From Phycisphaerales bacterium UBA7708 (GTDB taxonomy: Bacteria > Planctomycetota > Phycisphaerae > Sedimentisphaerales > Anaerohalosphaeraceae), in assembly GCA_002482415.1 (NCBI GenBank), contig DLFY01000266.1, positions 1 through 18,587 of the forward strand: a stretch of DNA of 18,587 nucleotides, written 5' to 3'. The notes under the pieces were generated by a model. It was not told the DNA's origin. It ran no database searches and worked only from the letters and a program-made list of their open reading frames with translations. The translations under genes were made by a program, and so were the position numbers. This document shows positions 17,023-18,587 of this stretch, one piece after another. Positions within the stretch are counted from its first letter, which is position 1. The number at the start of each line of letters is the position of its first letter.

Positions 17023-18336
17023 ATGGCGTCACTGGAACAGAAAGTCGCAAAGAAAAATATTCTCGTGGGTGTACTCGGTCTGGGCTATGTCGGTCTGCCG
17101 CTGGCACGGGAGTTTGCCACTTCCGGCGTTAAAGTGCTGGGCTTTGATATCGACGACAGGAAAGTCAAAATACTCAACTCCGGCCGCAGCATCATCAAGC
17201 ATATCCCCCATGAACAGGTTAAGTCAATGGTCAAGTCCGGCCTGTTTTCCGCCACCAGCGACATGTCGCAGCTCAAAAAGCCCGACGCGATTCTGATTTG
17301 CGTTCCGACCCCGCTGACCAAAAACCGCGAGCCGGATATGCAGTTTATCGAAAGTTCCGCCCGCACAATTGCAAAATCCCTGCGGAAGGAGCAGTTGATT
17401 GTGTTGGAAAGTTCCACCTACCCCGGCACAACGCGTGAAGTCATGATGCCGATTCTGGAACAGACCGGCCTTGTAGCGGGCAAGGATTTTTATCTGGCAT
17501 TTTCACCGGAACGTGAAGATCCGGGCAACAAGAAATACACCACCAAGACTATACCGAAGATTGTCGGCGGTCTGACCCCCAAATGCTGCGAACTGGCCCG
17601 CCAGGTGTACAGCTATGCGATCGAGACTCTCGTGCCGGTCTCCTCTCTGGAAGCGGCGGAAGCGGCCAAGATTCTTGAAAATACCTATCGCTGCATCAAT
17701 ATCGCGATGGTCAACGAACTCAAGATGCTCTTTGACCGCATGGGCATTGATGTCTGGGAGGTGATTCGTGCCGCCGCCACCAAGCCCTTTGGCTATCATC
17801 CGTTCTATCCGGGTCCCGGTCTGGGCGGTCACTGCATCCCGATTGACCCGTTCTATCTGACCTGGAAGGCCCGTCAGTATCACATGGCCACCCGCTTTAT
17901 CGAGCTGGCCGGCGAGATCAATACCGACATGCCGCATTATGTCATTCATCGTACCATGGAGGCTCTGAACAATCGCAAAAAGAGCCTCAATGGAGCCAAA
18001 GTCCTCATTCTGGGTCTGGCTTATAAACCCGATATTGACGATGTCCGCGAGTCGCCGTCGCTGGAATTGATTGAATTGCTCAAAGAGCGGGGCGCCAAAG
18101 TGGATTATAATGATCCGTATGTTCCCGCAACCCATAAGATGCGTGAATATGATCTGAAGATGAGCAGTAAAAAGCTGACCGCGGCGATGCTCAAAAGCTA
18201 TGATGTGGTGCTGATTTCCACCAACCACAGCGATTACGACTACAAGTGGATTGTCAAAAATGCCAGACTGGTCGTCGATACGCGCAATGCCTGTGCCAAT
18301 GTCAAAACCGGACGCAATAAGATCGTCAAGGCGTAA
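17023..18336 (+). CDS. wbpA: UDP-N-acetyl-D-glucosamine 6-dehydrogenase
   Basis: It oxidises UDP-GlcNAc to UDP-GlcNAc-uronate, the first step of the diacetamido-uronate route completed by wlbA, wbpE and wbpD just upstream. The 437-residue protein has a Rossmann domain (G-L-G-Y-V-G-L-P-L), C-V-P-T-P-L, E-S-S-T-Y-P-G-T-T and S-P-E-R-E-D-P-G, and a catalytic Cys C271 in G-G-H-C-I-P-I-D-P. It ends with a domain carrying Y-K-P-D-I-D-D-V-R-E-S. These separate it from the UDP-glucose dehydrogenase at 9839 (G-G-S-C-F-P-K-D) and put it in the WbpA/WecC-type branch. It has the strongest ribosome-binding site of the cluster (AGGAGG at 17011-17016, spacing 6). It is the last gene in the window. Confidence 0.92.
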   Translation: MASLEQKVAKKNILVGVLGLGYVGLPLAREFATSGVKVLGFDIDDRKVKILNSGRSIIKHIPHEQVKSMVKSGLFSATSDMSQLKKPDAILICVPTPLTKNREPDMQFIESSARTIAKSLRKEQLIVLESSTYPGTTREVMMPILEQTGLVAGKDFYLAFSPEREDPGNKKYTTKTIPKIVGGLTPKCCELARQVYSYAIETLVPVSSLEAAEAAKILENTYRCINIAMVNELKMLFDRMGIDVWEVIRAAATKPFGYHPFYPGPGLGGHCIPIDPFYLTWKARQYHMATRFIELAGEINTDMPHYVIHRTMEALNNRKKSLNGAKVLILGLAYKPDIDDVRESPSLELIELLKERGAKVDYNDPYVPATHKMREYDLKMSSKKLTAAMLKSYDVVLISTNHSDYDYKWIVKNARLVVDTRNACANVKTGRNKIVKA

Positions 18337-18365
18337 GCATCTTACCTGTTCTATCTGTTAAACGT

Positions 18366-18390
18366 GTCATTCCCGCGAAGGCGAGAATCC
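18366..18390. repeat. dRS3-like interspersed inverted repeat
   Basis: ATTCCC (18369-18374), eight bases, then GAGAAT (18383-18388) inside the longer GTCATTCCCGCGAAGGCG. This is one base off the ATTCCC-N8-GGGAAT pattern known as dRS3 in Neisseria; similar elements recur in many unrelated genomes. It could form a stem in RNA downstream of wbpA. Confidence 0.6.
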
Positions 18391-18454
18391 CGGATTTGGC
18401 GTTATTTCAAATGAACAGTTGAAGTTTTGATTTTTATATCTGTTGTGGTTAGAA

Positions 18455-18482
18455 TTAAACATCAAACCCTTAACATTAAACA
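18455..18482 (+). repeat. Heptamer array, four units of TTAAACA (degenerate)
   Basis: Units are TTAAACA (18455-18461), TCAAACC, CTTAACA and TTAAACA (18476-18482). The outer two are identical and the inner two match five of seven bases. It shares the period and copy number, but not the sequence, of the arrays at 13139 and 15789. Confidence 0.65.
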
Positions 18483-18587
18483 TGAAGTGTGCTGTAAGCG
18501 TATAGCTGACCAGCATCCTGATTCGGTGAATGCCCTGACAAGTTGTCCATGTTGAGATGTCTTGGCAGGTTTAAAAGGGCTTCATTA

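Larger units (their letters stand above)
18337..18587. other. Non-coding tail after wbpA
   Basis: No credible gene is present in the final 251 bases and I see no clear intrinsic terminator. It holds the dRS3-like repeat, the third heptamer array and an imperfect inverted repeat, CTGACAAG (18535-18542) against CTTGGCAG (18561-18568). Confidence 0.6.

Overview
The window reads as a chromosomal segment from an uncultured-type member of the PVC group, most likely a Planctomycetota of the Phycisphaerae kind. The reasons are a secreted protein ending in the V-P-A-P-G-A / transmembrane / R-R-R form of the PEP-CTERM sorting signal, a Tat-exported lipoprotein sulfatase, a secreted alpha-galactosidase with NPCBM and Ig-like modules, and moderate GC content. 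This assignment is inference; there is no rRNA in the window. Every supported gene lies on the + strand.

Region 1 (1-1540): the 3' end of a large enzyme-like protein with a C-terminal beta-sandwich domain and a clear intrinsic terminator, then a single-gene unit for a PEP-CTERM-type exported protein with a hairpin in its leader and its own terminator.

Region 2 (1541-9547): a structured leader with two candidate promoters leads into prfB (release factor 2), which is read through an in-frame TGA by the classical programmed +1 frameshift. Then, tightly packed, come a sulfatase (overlapping prfB by a TGATG junction), leucyl aminopeptidase pepA, a GH27 alpha-galactosidase, a 50-residue Cys-rich lipoprotein, GTP cyclohydrolase I (folE), and a double-domain 6-pyruvoyl-tetrahydropterin synthase whose active-site motif is of the animal type. 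The two pterin genes are translationally coupled and probably make a reduced pterin. The sulfatase and galactosidase suggest use of sulfated galactose-containing polysaccharides.

Region 3 (9548-18336): a promoter-bearing gap, then eight consecutive genes of nucleotide-sugar synthesis. These are UDP-glucose dehydrogenase, UDP-glucuronate 4-epimerase, GDP-mannose 4,6-dehydratase, GDP-fucose synthase, and the four Wlb/Wbp enzymes that turn UDP-GlcNAc into UDP-2,3-diacetamido-glucuronate (WbpA, WbpB/WlbA, WbpE, WbpD). Together they would supply UDP-GlcA, UDP-GalA, GDP-fucose and UDP-GlcNAc(3NAc)A for an exopolysaccharide, O-antigen-like or protein glycan. No glycosyltransferase, flippase or polymerase is in the window.

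Region 4 (18337-18587): non-coding, with a dRS3-like inverted repeat and a degenerate heptamer array.

The most unusual signals are three intergenic arrays of four units with an exact 7-bp period but unrelated unit sequences (13139, 15789 and 18455), a wlbA gene with no ATG/GTG/TTG available upstream of its nucleotide-binding motif, the fused two-domain pterin synthase, and the Cys-rich mini-lipoprotein. I did not find a convincing new defence or mobile system; most of the window is housekeeping and polysaccharide metabolism.
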